Assembly (NCBI GenBank): GCA_008711295.1
Contig: VUYV01000295.1
Location: 8,597 to 72,596, forward strand
DNA: 64,000 bases
From: Anarhynchus alexandrinus
Lineage: Eukaryota; Chordata; Aves; Charadriiformes; Charadriidae
Direction of reading: 5' to 3'
The translations under genes and the position numbers were made by a program. The notes below the pieces were generated by a model. The model saw only the letters and a list, made by a program, of their open reading frames with translations, searched no databases and had not been told where the DNA came from. Shown piece after piece: positions 20,195-30,450 of this stretch (within the stretch, counting starts at the first letter, position 1; each line of letters begins with the position of its first letter).

Positions 20195-23100
20195 CTGCGA
20201 AGGTGATAGTATAAGAAAAATATTACACTATTGCATACAATAATGAATATGTTCTATGTGCCTACAACAAACTATTCACACTTTTAACGCGGGGAAACAT
20301 TGCCATAAGGTATTATCTTACAAAACACTGTGCTACTCACAAGTTTTATCAAAAGCCCATTTTTCCTGTATTATTTTGTAGTACAGTATTTTGACACACT
20401 TGTTACACAACCTTACTGTTAGTCTGTATCTTTATTCTTTTATTGATTTCTTTTTTTTTTTTGACTTGGGCTATTGCAAACTAAACTATTTGGAAACAAA
20501 AGTTCAGTGATGAGCACACTCAAAAATATGTGTCAACTAATGAGCCTGGGAAAGTTAACCATATCACCCCTTCTGCTTGACCTGTATCATGAGGGTCGAG
20601 CAGATGTTATGTTGCATAAAGAGGAAAAAAATAGTAGTTCTGAGACCTTCCTTATGTACCTTCAACTGCATACGTAATATACTTCTGGACACTTTGACTA
20701 AGGTAGGGCAGAACAGTAAGGTTCTCTTCTTTTTGCGTATGACACTGCTTGTAAAAAAAATCTGATGTGTCAAACTGCTAACCTTCAAGTGTGTGCTGCA
20801 GTTCCAAAACTTGATTAATAAGCCGTGTTTTCTCTTCTAATTCCACCTGATTCTCAGCCTCAACAGCTGCAATAAATCATACGAGTTTTAATGCAACCTC
20901 TGTAACAGCTGGAAGTTATATAAAGTAGAAAAAATAACAATAAAAACCAAGAATGTTAAAAACTTATACCGTCCATGTCAGCATTCATCATTGCAGAATG
21001 GGCTCTTTCCGCTTTTGAAGAGAGTATTCCTGAGAGACGCTCTGCTTAAGGAGGAGGAACAAAAAAAAAAGAGAGAGAGAACACTGAAGTAACTGTTAAC
21101 GTGACTGCCTTTATATTTGGATTTTTAGATGCACTTTTCTAACAGGTGTTGAAAAGCTTGAGCCACAACAACATTTTTTTAACGTTCATCAATTGTTGTT
21201 GGCACGTAAACATGATTCTTCAAGTAACTATGCTTCAGTTTACAAAGACAACTGATGTAGACTACTCCCTAACGCATAAAATAATGCATTAATAAAATAA
21301 TGATGCGATTGCCGCCTTCTCGGCGCCGATCTTTCTGGAATTGGCTATTAAAGGCCCCCCCCCCCCCTCATTGCCCACTCCCTCCCCTTCGCTGCTGTCA
21401 GGGCCACCGGGCCTGCAGGACCCAGGGCCGGGCCCGTATGCTTCGGCTCCCTCGCACCTCACCGCACGTCCGTCCGCCCCTCCACCTCNNNNNNNNNNNN
21501 NNNNNNNNNNNNNNNNNNNNNNNNNNNNNNNNNNNNNNNNNNNNNNNNNNNNNNNNNNNNNNNNNNNNNNNNNNNNNNNNNNNNNNNNNNNCGCCGCCCT
21601 GCGCGCGCGCACCGGGCTGCGCTAGCCAATGGGCGGGCCGGGAGGGGGGCGTGGCCCCGGCGCGCGGCTGAGGGGGCGCTGAGGGCGGGCGGGAGAGGCC
21701 GTCACGCATCCCCCCCCTCCGCCCGCCTCACGGGTGTTTTTTACCCGTACGCGGTCCTTTGCCGTTAAATCCCACTGAGTTGCAAATAAGAATAACGGAA
21801 GTAACTAGTAAGTACGCGGTTAAATGAATATCAACGTTTTCCCGATAAATTAATTTTGCGCTCCCGGGCTGGGGCCGTGTTCCTCAGCCCGTGGGTGGCC
21901 GCGCTGTGTCCTGGTCAGGAGAGAAGTGAAGAAGAGGGAGGTGTTCTCCAGCGTGTGCCTCCTTCATATTTAGGTAGGTGGGGGAAGCCTGAGGAACCTC
22001 TTTCTTTACAGAAAGGGTTGTCAGGCTTTGGAACAGGCTGCCCAGGGAAGCGGTGGAGTCGCCATCCCTGGAGGTGTTTAAAAGATGCGTAGATGTGGTG
22101 CTGAGGGACATGGTTTAGTGGTGGCTTTTGGCAGTGTTAGGTTGATGGTTGGACTCGATCCTAAAGGCCCCTTCCAACCTAGGTGATTCTAACCTCAGAG
22201 GAGACTGAGGGTGCCTGTGGCTGCAGGTAACCCTCAGGTGTGTGGAGCTCTGGGAGAAGGGGCTTGCCACCACAGCCCAGCAGGCTTCATCTGCTCCAGT
22301 TCAGCGCCCTGCAAAGCTGACCACACTGCTTCCATCCCTGGCAGATGGATAATCCTTCTGCACTAGCAGTGTCCAGGCTAAGAAACCTGTGATTTAGCTC
22401 CTTGCTCTTACAGCATTGCAGCTCACATCACACAAACCTAAGTAACTTTGCAGAGTTGCTGCCATCTAGTAGCTCAGTAGCTCCAGAACAACACTACTCT
22501 TTGTTCTTTCCCTGGAGGGAATAGAATCATAGAATGGTTTGGAGTTGGAAAGGACCTTGAAGATCATTGAGTTCCAACCCCTCTGCCATAGACAGGGACA
22601 CTTCCCACTAGACCAGGTTGCCCAAGGCCACGTCCAGCCTGGCCTTGAACACCTCCAGGGATGGGGCCTCAACAACCTCTCGGGGCAACCTGTTCCAGTG
22701 CCTTACCACCCTCAAAGTGAAAAATTTCTTCCTAATGTTCAATCTAAACTTGCCCTCTTCCAGTTTGATGCCATTCCCCCTCGTCCTATCGCTACATGCC
22801 CTAGTAAAAAGTCCTCCTCCTTGTGGAACATGCTGCACAGGAGGCTTGCTTCCTTTGGTCCTCATAGGACGCTCTGTGAGCCACAGTAAAGACAATGTGC
22901 AGGACCTGAGCTAGTTTTAGTGGCTTCACTGAAATGCCTGCACTGCATAACCTTTAGCATCTTTATAGGTACTATGTTGCTTGAACCATACGTTGTAGTG
23001 AATTATATCATATCTTTATGTTGCAGGAATATATTCAGATATAAATAAATAATTTGGTGCTGCTGAGATGCTCAGGAAGATAAAGGCATTTGGGAAGTGT

Positions 23101-26100
23101 GCCCTCTACTGTATTTTTTAATACACTTCAGAAAGTATGTATTTCTAATATCTACATCTTCTGGGTGCCTCCACAATATTATTAACATTGTGTTAATAAC
23201 TTTTTTAAGCTCCCAATCAGATAAAGTCAGATTAGACTGAATGCTGTTCAAGTTATGAAAACATTTTAATTAGAGTCCTGCAGTCTGTTTGTACTGGAAA
23301 ATGAGTCTGTTGATTTCGGTTCCATTAGCTTCACCTTCTCTACAAAAGGCGTTTTTAACCTGGTAATCCTCTTTAATCCCTGCAAGCAGTCCTCTCAGGT
23401 GGTTGCTAGGCTTTGGGAGCTCGTTAGTAACTCTCCTTGATTGCTATTTTTAAAATGACAGGTGCTTCTCACCCTGTTATGATCTTGATTGCTGCATTTG
23501 CTGTGTGGCAAGCCTGGCAATCAACAGGTTGTCATAATTCTTTTGAGCAAGACAGTCTCCAGTGCTTTGATTAACAAGGAAAAAATATGTCCAGAGTCTG
23601 AAGGTGGATAGAGATGGATGGAGAACTTGCATACCTGGTGAAGAACTTGCTGTGTTTTATACTGTAAGGGGGGGNCTAATTTGGGGGAAATGCACCTCTC
23701 TGCTGCAGAAATTTCACTTTGCTTGCTGCATTATATTTGCAGTTTATTGTCTAAATGAGCAAAGTGGGAAGAACCTTGACATTAAATGATGGGACAAAAT
23801 GGAAACCAGGTATTTTGGCTCCTGTGCTGTCCTAGCCAAACCAGACTAGTAATTTCAAGAGTTTCTGGTTTACCTACTGTTTCCATTTTTGGTACATATA
23901 CTGTTGAGTATTCTACTTTGCATGGTTGTGGTTTCTAACTGTAGTATTTTCTTTTGTTTCTGATGTTTAAGATTGAGCACCAGGCTGAAACTCCTTTTCA
24001 GAAATTAAGCTGTGTGAGAGGTTTTTTGGTTTTCCTTTAGAGAAAAATGTCTGTATCTGAGTCTCCGCTGTTAGCATGGCAGAGGGGCTGTCAGCAGAGA
24101 ACAGATGGCGCCTTTAGTCTACGTAGTGCTGTGTGTTACTAGGTTAGTGTTAAAGAGCTGCACAGATGCTTCGTTAGGTTTGTACCGCAGTACACTCAGA
24201 CATACTGCATCTCACACAATGCATCTTCCTACTCTAAGTGCTTAACATGAATCCCTTTACCCTAGTATCTGAGATTGTGCAGCTGGCCCGTGCTCCTGGG
24301 CCCCGGTTTAGAAACTGTTTCTGTGCGACCTGGCTACGTCCCAATTCCTTGTCACGGCAAGATCCATGCATGTTACTTTTCTTCTTTCCCTGTCCTTCAT
24401 CCCCTGATTTCCAAGGGAAGTACATGTAAGCGCTGAGCCAGCAGGGAGCAACCCTGCTGTGCACGGCCCTGGTCTGCACAGTCCAGGAACCAAGACTGCT
24501 GGATTGGTGCTGCTGGGTGCAAATTCCACAGAGAGAACACCTAGCTCATCTTGCTTTTCCTTAAAAAGGTTTGCCTTCCTAATCCTCCCTCTATTTTCCA
24601 GTGCAAAGAGGTCAACCGCAGGATTCTAAATACCTGATGCAATACCAGATTTCAACAAACAAACAAAAAACCCAAACCCAACACACCACAGAAAAAAGCC
24701 CACAGCCCAAAGTATTTTTCTTGAGAAAACAACCAAACCAACAGAAGCTTAGAATATCACCTGACTTTCCTATTTGTTTTTCAAATTCCTAACCTCACCT
24801 GTCTTGCATTGGGTAATATATCATCAACGAAATTTGTTGTGCACTTTAAATTTGAAGCTTTAGGGATTTAGAGTATATGCTGAACTGTAAGATTCCTTTT
24901 ATAATTGCAGACTGTGTCGCAGGGAAGGAATACCTATGCATGTGTGTAGAGGAACCAAATAGTACCTTGTATTTTAATAGTGTGCTTAGTGTCCCCTTTG
25001 ACTGGAGGAGGCCAATTCAAACCCTTGTATAGCAGTCTTGCTTTTATCAGCCTATAGTATTTTGTTAACTCTTGTGTTAAAATGTGTCGTTTCATTGTTC
25101 TTTAAGTTTTTAGCAGGGCAAGTCTTGTCTGAGAACTGTTCTTTGGAGAACCTGAAACATTCCTTCCGCAGGCATCTGGCAGCGTTTGCTTCTCTGTGGT
25201 TTCCCCACTCACTGGGAGGGGCAAAATTAATGGGGTAAATACAACTTACATGTAAGTGTGAGCAAATTGGTCAAGTTCACTATATGGCTGTTTACTTTGA
25301 GTCTTTGGAATATGCAGCACAAGGCTGAGAGACTGGGCACAGTCTCTGTTCACAAAGCTTTTTTTTTAGTTTTGTTTACAAACTTATTGCTCCCTACTTT
25401 AGAAAACATATACCTTATCAAGGAAATTAAATAACATTCACAAATGCTGGAAGATAATTGTTTTATGCTGTGGAGCAGCATAACAACTCTGCAGTTTAAA
25501 AGAAGAAATCAGAGGATTCTCTTTATTACTAGAAATACTTGGACACTGCCCTAAGTAATGTTCCACTGTTTGGTTTATTAAACTGTTTTTACACTACACA
25601 CTAGATCACTCACTTCAGGTAAGTGGATTTTCTGACTGAAGAGTTATAAAAAGAACTTGTAATTTTTAGCACTATGTCAGAGCTCAGTCAAAACTGAGTA
25701 GGATGTAACTAAGAACAGCTGCTTATCCTTTCCTTTCTTACTAATTTATTTTATATTTTCTAAGGCATTTGGTTAAAGCAGGGGAGGCATTCATAATATT
25801 TTCATGTATATTAAATTTATAGGAACAACAAGTTTCACTTTACAAATGTGATTATCTATGCTTACTTGTATCCTAAGTTCCAAATAAGCTTTCCTAAAAC
25901 TAGCTGATGTTGCTGGCAAAAGGAATTAATTTATTCAGTTTCACTGAAAGAGCATTTTTGCTTAAAATAGCAACAATCTCCATAGGGTATAAAGCATCAT
26001 TAATAGTTTACCTAAATGCGTATATGTGTACAGTTACAAAACTATAGGAGATAATTTTATTGCTCTGGACTTAGATTGTAAGTCATTGCTGCTAATGACA

Positions 26101-29100
26101 AGCGTTTTCAGATGTTTTATTTCTCAGACTCTGGTGTACATCCTGTTTTTTCCATGGTACACAGTGCAAACCAACAAGCCTTTCACTTCCTTTTTGGCAA
26201 CGTTACAGGCGCTAGAGGCGCCTGCGTAAGCTGACTGATGACAGAGGCTTCACTGTTCACCACTAGAATAGAAATGTATTCTCCTTTGCACTAACAGAAG
26301 AAGGTATTGTACATATTTCTGAGATGAGTTTTCTGTTTGAACTGTACTGTTTTCCCCTTTAACTAATTATTGCCACAAAGAAAAAGACAAAAAGGAATAC
26401 AAATGGCTTAATTCTTTTTCCTTGCAATACTAACTCACAAGACCCTTTACATCAAATCTTCATCATTTTGTTTCTCTGTGGAAATGACAGACAGACTCTG
26501 AGAAGATTTTTTTCAAGTAATGTTGCATTACACCAGAATTCTTTGCAATTCTTGTTACTCTTTTTGAGCAACCTCAAAAGGCTTTTGTAGCCTTGTGCAC
26601 ATCCTTGTGCAAATTTGCAATAACAGACCTCTGTCAAATGCAGAATTTGAGTAGTTCTTAGTTTGCGCTTTTTCCAACCAAATCAAACTTTACGAAATGA
26701 GCAGTTATTCTGGCTTATAGTGGTCTAACTATTGTTTGACTCCTTACTTATTGTGCGTGTTTTGGTGCCTTAAGTCATCAGATGACATAACCTGTGAGCA
26801 TCCAGTTGGGGAAAAAAATCCAGTCGCTTTAGAAAGTTTACAAAAAGAAAGTCTTAGAAAGTCATATTTTCTCTTTAACCCTAAAGAGGCCTGCCTTCTA
26901 ACATAACGGCATCCTATCTTTTGCAAGATTGTGCAGTAGTGCAAACGTTCTCATTTCTACTCTGACTCCACGAAATCGCATCTTTAAATGGACTGAGCAA
27001 CTGAACTCTTTGCAGCTTTAGGCTGTGAATACAAACATCTATGACATAGTGTTGGCCTGTTAACAGTCTGATCATCCTTGTAATCATCAGCTGTAGGTTT
27101 GCCACCAAATTTTATGGAAGGATTTCTTAGCGAGATTCCGTAAAGCTCTACTGCTAATTTAATGAGATGAAAAACTGTTTTGCCCGTCTGTAAGTTAGGC
27201 TTAAACATTTAGAGGTTTGTGTCTGTGTTTTAAAAGGAGGGGTTTACATAAGAAATGTAGTCCTTAACGTTGGCTTTCTGGAAAGCATATTTGAAAGAAG
27301 AGTAAGAGAATTTCTATGTTCTTTACAATGAAGAAAGAGAGCCTTGATTTACTTACAGAGCATTGATGAAAAGAACAATACAGAAATTTTTGCAGCTGTT
27401 GGGCATCATCTCACTGTTTTGTTTAATTTCCTCTGTATTTTTGTTTGAGTAGGTAATGTTTTTGAGGGAACTTTATCAAGTGCTATGAGTTTCTAAATGA
27501 AAAGGTATTTCTTTCATTAAAGGTGAAAATATTTTCACAAATGCAGTTAATGAATGCTTTTCTTGATTTCACACACTTTTGATATTTTTATTAAAATACT
27601 TATCAAGAAGTTTCTATCTTGCTACCATTTTGTGTTCATCTTGATTTACATGGAAGTAATTTATTTTTAATACCTGTGTACTTAACAAATAGAGAAATGC
27701 TGCTGTTTTGAAAGAGCAATAGCTATTAAATATTCATGCATGGCATTCGGTTAATCAGGCTCAGTAACCCCTGTTGCTTTACCACAATGGCTTTGCACTG
27801 TACTAAAGAAACTTTGATATGAAGACTGTATTCTGATTATGCTTTAGATTGTACATACATATGGCATGTTGTTCTACTTGTCTGTTTAGTATCTTTTCCA
27901 GTACGTTCTAAGAAGCCGGGGGAAAGCCTTATGCAATTACAAACGTACTAGAGTTCATTAAAACCAGTGCATTTTTGTGATCCTACTTAAAATTTAATTA
28001 TGGGACACTTGCTTCTAAAACATCAGGTCATCCTCAGGCAAAGTCCAGTTATGCTTTGTCTAGTTTCCTTATTCCTTGCTTGAACTTGCTGTTGTCCATC
28101 CTAAGGAATCTTTTTCTCTCTCAATGTCTAAAACTTTTCTGTTATCCTCCCTGCTCTTCTGGAATTAATGTTCTTCTCCAGCCTTACAGTTACAGCTGTA
28201 AGGCCCATTCTGTTTGTTAGCTTCTGTGCTCAAGTTACTGTAATTAGTCTTAACTTCAACTGGGAGAGATAAGGAAGACTATTTCCTATGAAGTATATGA
28301 TAGTCTCTTCCTATTATAGCTTAGGAATTTTCTTATACCTTTCTCTTTAGCCTCCAGCTGTTACCATCTGGCAGAAGAAATGGACCAGGGTTATCATGTT
28401 CACCATGAATCTTACTGTATTCTCCCTCTATGCCTTCAAGCTAAAAGCTTGCCTGAAAATATCACTTATTTTCAGTTACTCTGAATTTCTCTCTACTTCT
28501 GAATGACTATCCCCACCTCTTCACCACTAGGGCAAAAGCTCTGATCTTGGTTGCACACCTTGTATAAAGAAGCCTTGTTTATGGTCCTCTTTGTGTTGCG
28601 AACATGAGCTTTCTCTGACCTTGGGTGTGTTACTGCAGTCAAGAGTCTAGTAAATGTGAAGAGCTCAGTTTCTAAGGTGCAGTAGAGTCTTATTTGCACT
28701 GTTGCTGAGCAGTTACTTTTATATCAGTGACATCTGTCAGGGCTTGGCACTAGTGAGTATACTTTGGTATCTTGTGTCAGTTGGTGCTTGAATGTGAGAG
28801 GTTTTAACTTTATGCCTCTGTTTTCTCACATGTATTAACATTTTCCAAGCTGCAAGGGTGCTGAGGTTAGATTATTAGAGGAGGCTAGTGGGTGTTTGCC
28901 TTCTAAAGAAAGCAACTTGACGTCTTCCAAAAGACTAAGCGAGCAATATGGCAAAACCACCCATCCAGTATTGTGGAGTCATCTCTAAATCAGATACTTC
29001 TGGATGCCTTGCAAAGACTAGCCAATCTTTCCACTGTGTGCTGCCCCTCATCTGTTCTTGCCGTGTTATCAGCTGTGCAGCAAGTCATGAAACAGGGTCA

Positions 29101-30245
29101 TAGGATACCTTTTCTGTACTGTTCTGCACCTTGCTACAGGGAAAGAGTGAGATTCACGGTCAGGAGAACCCTCTGTTACTGCACAACTTGGACCAAGGTC
29201 TGCCAGTTTATCTTATTGTGAGTAGTTCGGGTCAACCACATCTAGATGTCATTGGGCTGTACGCTCTATAAACAAAATGCATTCAAACTTCCAGTTCAGC
29301 ACCATCACACTGCTATGAAGTTGCTAGAAAACTGTGTTCTAAAAATAAGAATAACCCCATTTGTTTTTTTTTTATATAGGAGGTAAAGACAGCATGTACA
29401 GTAACATTCTTGATGCTAAAAAAAAAAAGGGGAGGGGGGGAGAATAGGACTTGTATTACTCATTAATAAGCAATCCAGATTCCTAGCTACTTTAAATTAG
29501 CACAGCTCTATGGCAGCCATGCTGCCACGATCCAGCTGGTACTCTGGCCATACCTTTCTAAATAATTTAGTATCAATTCGTGTTAACTCACTTCATTTTT
29601 CCAGTATGTAGAACTATCCTACTTCTCATTCCAAATGATTTTTATTCCATAAGCTAGAAGAGCAAGGGGGGAGGGGAGGCAGTTTTTGCTTTTGTCGTTT
29701 CTTTTAAAACAATTAAATGCTTAATAGTGGGGATTTAAATGGATCAGTTTATTTCCATTAGCAACTAATTTGCATCACTTCTTGTGAGCTCTCACTAGAA
29801 TATGTCAAAGAGATAATTGTTCCATATTCAGGAGGAAAGGCCAGTGTTATCTGTATTTTTGTTGATCGTAGTAACTACTGAGTTAACATTTCTGTAACTT
29901 TTTCTTTCTAAACAGTAAAAGGCTATGTGTGCTCATGTGACAAATGTATATTACCATATGCTATTATGTGAAAACTGTGGTAGCCTCCATACCCCAAAAC
30001 CTGGATTTGTAACTAATCACAAGGCTTATTCAACTACACCACTAGAAAAGTTTACCCAAGGGCATTCGCTAAAAATACATTATACCTGGTAATTAGGTTC
30101 TACAGATTTGTGTGCTCACCCGGTACTATTATTCAGCCCATGGAATTAGTATTGTATCAGTAGATTACTGTAGTTTCTTACCTGAATCATCTGCCAAAGA
30201 AATGTTGGTGAAAGTGCCATCCTCCTCATCCAGAGGTAACTCCAT
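20052..30245 (-). CDS. SCOC: Short coiled-coil protein, long isoform, four coding exons
   Basis: On the minus strand, exons 30245-30182, 21044-20970, 20866-20783 and 20194-20052 total 366 nt: 121 residues plus TAA, all junctions in phase with GT/AG borders. The conserved core starts MMNADMDA, continues through the heptad-rich [19 protein letters not shown], then [18 protein letters not shown], and ends TTDTKSKRK. This is near-identical to vertebrate SCOC. Family knowledge: a small Golgi-associated coiled-coil protein that binds ARL1/ARL2 GTPases, partners FEZ1 and UVRAG, affects starvation-induced autophagy, and is the homologue of nematode UNC-69. The N-terminal exon adds [14 protein letters not shown], matching the acidic N-terminus of the roughly 122-residue mammalian isoform. 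A short 82-residue isoform would start at the ATG pair at 20992-20987. Confidence 0.95.
20195..20782 (-). other. SCOC intron
   Basis: 0.6 kb intron. Overlapping short open frames on both strands (20474-20788) are chance. Nothing else recognised. Confidence 0.85.
20783..20866 (-). CDS. SCOC: SCOC exon: first part of coiled coil
   Basis: 84 bases encoding [20 protein letters not shown] then ELQHTLE, with split codons at both ends (G|CT Ala, G|AT Asp). Mammalian SCOC has VDAENQ at the start, so this Glu is a conservative change. Acceptor ATTGCAG before 20866; donor GTTAGC after 20783. Confidence 0.97.
20970..21044 (-). CDS. SCOC: SCOC exon carrying the internal MMNADMD start
   Basis: Encodes [18 protein letters not shown] followed by MMNADMD and the first base of an Ala codon. 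The frame upstream of the ATG pair is open to the exon edge, as required for the long isoform. The acceptor is a tandem AAGCAG (21047-21042), so the exon may start at 21044 or 21041, adding or dropping one Ala. The pyrimidine tract (minus-strand CTCTCTTTTTTTTTTG) is strong. Donor GTATAA follows 20970; the next intron is only 103 bases. Confidence 0.95.
21461..21462 (-). promoter_or_regulatory. SCOC: Candidate splice donor of a non-coding SCOC first exon
   Basis: Minus-strand CGTGCG|GTGAGGTGCG agrees well with the donor consensus and lies between the CpG-island core and the acceptor at 21042-21047. The exon would begin within or beyond the gap. Inferred only from sequence. Confidence 0.45.
21489..21591. 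other. Assembly gap inside the CpG island
   Basis: A run of 103 N bases. It interrupts the GC-rich core just upstream of the inferred SCOC donor and very likely hides the transcription start or first exon. Confidence 0.99.
21741..21994. other. Flank of the CpG island
   Basis: Transition from GC-rich to AT-rich DNA. Nothing recognised between the island and the CR1 fragment. Confidence 0.6.
21995..22190 (+). mobile_element. CR1 LINE 3' end fragment, plus orientation
   Basis: Contains hallmark CR1 3' segments: TTTACAGAAAGGGTTGTCAG, GGAACAGGCTGCCCAGGGAA, ATCCCTGGAGGTGTTTAAAA, and CCTTCCAACCTAGGTGATTC at its end. Truncated at its 5' end, as most avian CR1 copies are. It shares its last part with the copy at 50019-50131. 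Confidence 0.92.
22191..22521. other. Spacer between two convergent CR1 fragments
   Basis: About 330 bases of non-repetitive sequence separating the 3' ends of the two CR1 copies. Nothing recognised. Confidence 0.6.
22522..22822 (-). mobile_element. CR1 LINE 3' fragment, minus orientation, with end of the reverse-transcriptase ORF
   Basis: The plus strand starts ATAGAATCATAGAATGGTTT, the complement of the CR1 3' terminal ATTCTATG repeat. Read on the minus strand it encodes the familiar end of CR1 ORF2: [38 protein letters not shown]. Homology stops near 22822, so the copy is heavily 5'-truncated. The reading frame continuing to 22895 beyond the repeat is coincidental. Not an active element. 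Confidence 0.95.
22823..30180. other. AT-rich intronic DNA of the SCOC long transcript, no further features recognised
   Basis: Contains a single ambiguous base (23675), an A-rich patch near 24655-24690, a poly-A/poly-G patch near 29420-29440 and a T run near 35 bases upstream of 29380. No exon, RNA gene or intact repeat was identified. Open frames of 60-82 codons here have no recognisable domain. Confidence 0.6.
30182..30245 (-). CDS. SCOC: SCOC distal first coding exon (long isoform N-terminus)
   Basis: On the minus strand an ATG at 30245 in strong context (GCAAAATGG) opens 21 codons plus one base, including [15 protein letters not shown]. It ends at TTCAG before a consensus donor GTAAGAAAC (30181 downward). 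The single leftover G joins CA at 21044-21043 to give Ala, in frame. The peptide resembles the mammalian long-isoform N-terminus ([14 protein letters not shown], from memory), and total length (121) matches it. No pyrimidine tract is seen upstream, so this is more likely a first exon than an internal one. A second in-frame ATG at 30281-30279, in weak context, would add 12 residues; an in-frame TGA lies at 30299-30297. Confidence 0.88.
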
Positions 30246-30264
30246 TTTGCTTCCTTTTTTCAAA

Positions 30265-30450
30265 GTTTTTGAGACGTGCATTAAGCATGGCAGTCGTCAG
30301 CCATTTTTCAGTGTGCACGTGACTTCTCTGGTTAAATCTTTAATGAATCGAACACACAGGTGTTATCGGATACTGTTGGCAACTACACGCGTCTTACTCT
30401 GTGTGGTATCTCATCTGAACCTTGAGCTCTTTTCCGGAACTTGTTAAGCG
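30265..30450 (-). promoter_or_regulatory. SCOC: Small CpG cluster, candidate distal SCOC promoter
   Basis: About nine CpGs in 185 bases, well above the surrounding AT-rich DNA, immediately upstream of the distal SCOC exon. It includes a palindromic E-box CACGTG at 30316-30321, read on the minus strand as GTCACGTG. No TATA box is evident. Assignment as a promoter is inference from position and base composition. Confidence 0.4.
30281..30304 (-). CDS. Short upstream open reading frame ahead of SCOC long isoform
   Basis: Minus strand: ATG at 30304-30302 in strong context (AAAAATGGC) opens the seven-codon peptide MADDCHA and stops at TAA 30283-30281. The stop overlaps the next ATG (TAATG), which is in frame with SCOC. 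This is relevant only if transcription starts upstream of 30304, which is inferred. Such elements commonly modulate translation of the main frame. Confidence 0.4.
   Translation of the reverse strand: MADDCHA

Larger units (their letters stand above)
21300..21740 (-). promoter_or_regulatory. SCOC: CpG-island promoter, probably for the short SCOC isoform
   Basis: The only dense CpG cluster in the window, with GCGCGCGCGC, CCAAT at 21626-21630 directly followed by GGGCGGG (21631-21637), and further GC boxes at 21683-21693. It lies about 0.3 kb upstream of the exon with the MMNADMD start. On the minus strand a good splice donor (GCG|GTGAGG, exon edge at 21463) suggests an untranslated first exon running into the assembly gap. 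The transcription start cannot be placed because part of the island is unsequenced. Confidence 0.8.
21045..30181 (-). other. SCOC first intron of the long isoform, containing the CpG-island promoter
   Basis: 9.1 kb between the distal N-terminal exon and the MMNADMD exon. It contains the CpG island, two convergent CR1 fragments and otherwise AT-rich sequence without exons. Regions 22823-30180 were read on both strands; only chance open frames were seen. Confidence 0.8.

Noticed and set aside
22608..22895. 95-codon minus-strand frame resembling reverse transcriptase end
   Set aside because: It is the tail of a 5'-truncated CR1 LINE plus adjacent unrelated sequence, not a host gene.
23675..23675. 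Single ambiguous base in a G run
   Set aside because: Base-calling uncertainty at a homopolymer, not biology.
30112..30447. 111-codon plus-strand open frame
   Set aside because: It lies antisense to the SCOC distal exon. Its translation has no domain, and the real coding signal with splice donor is on the minus strand.
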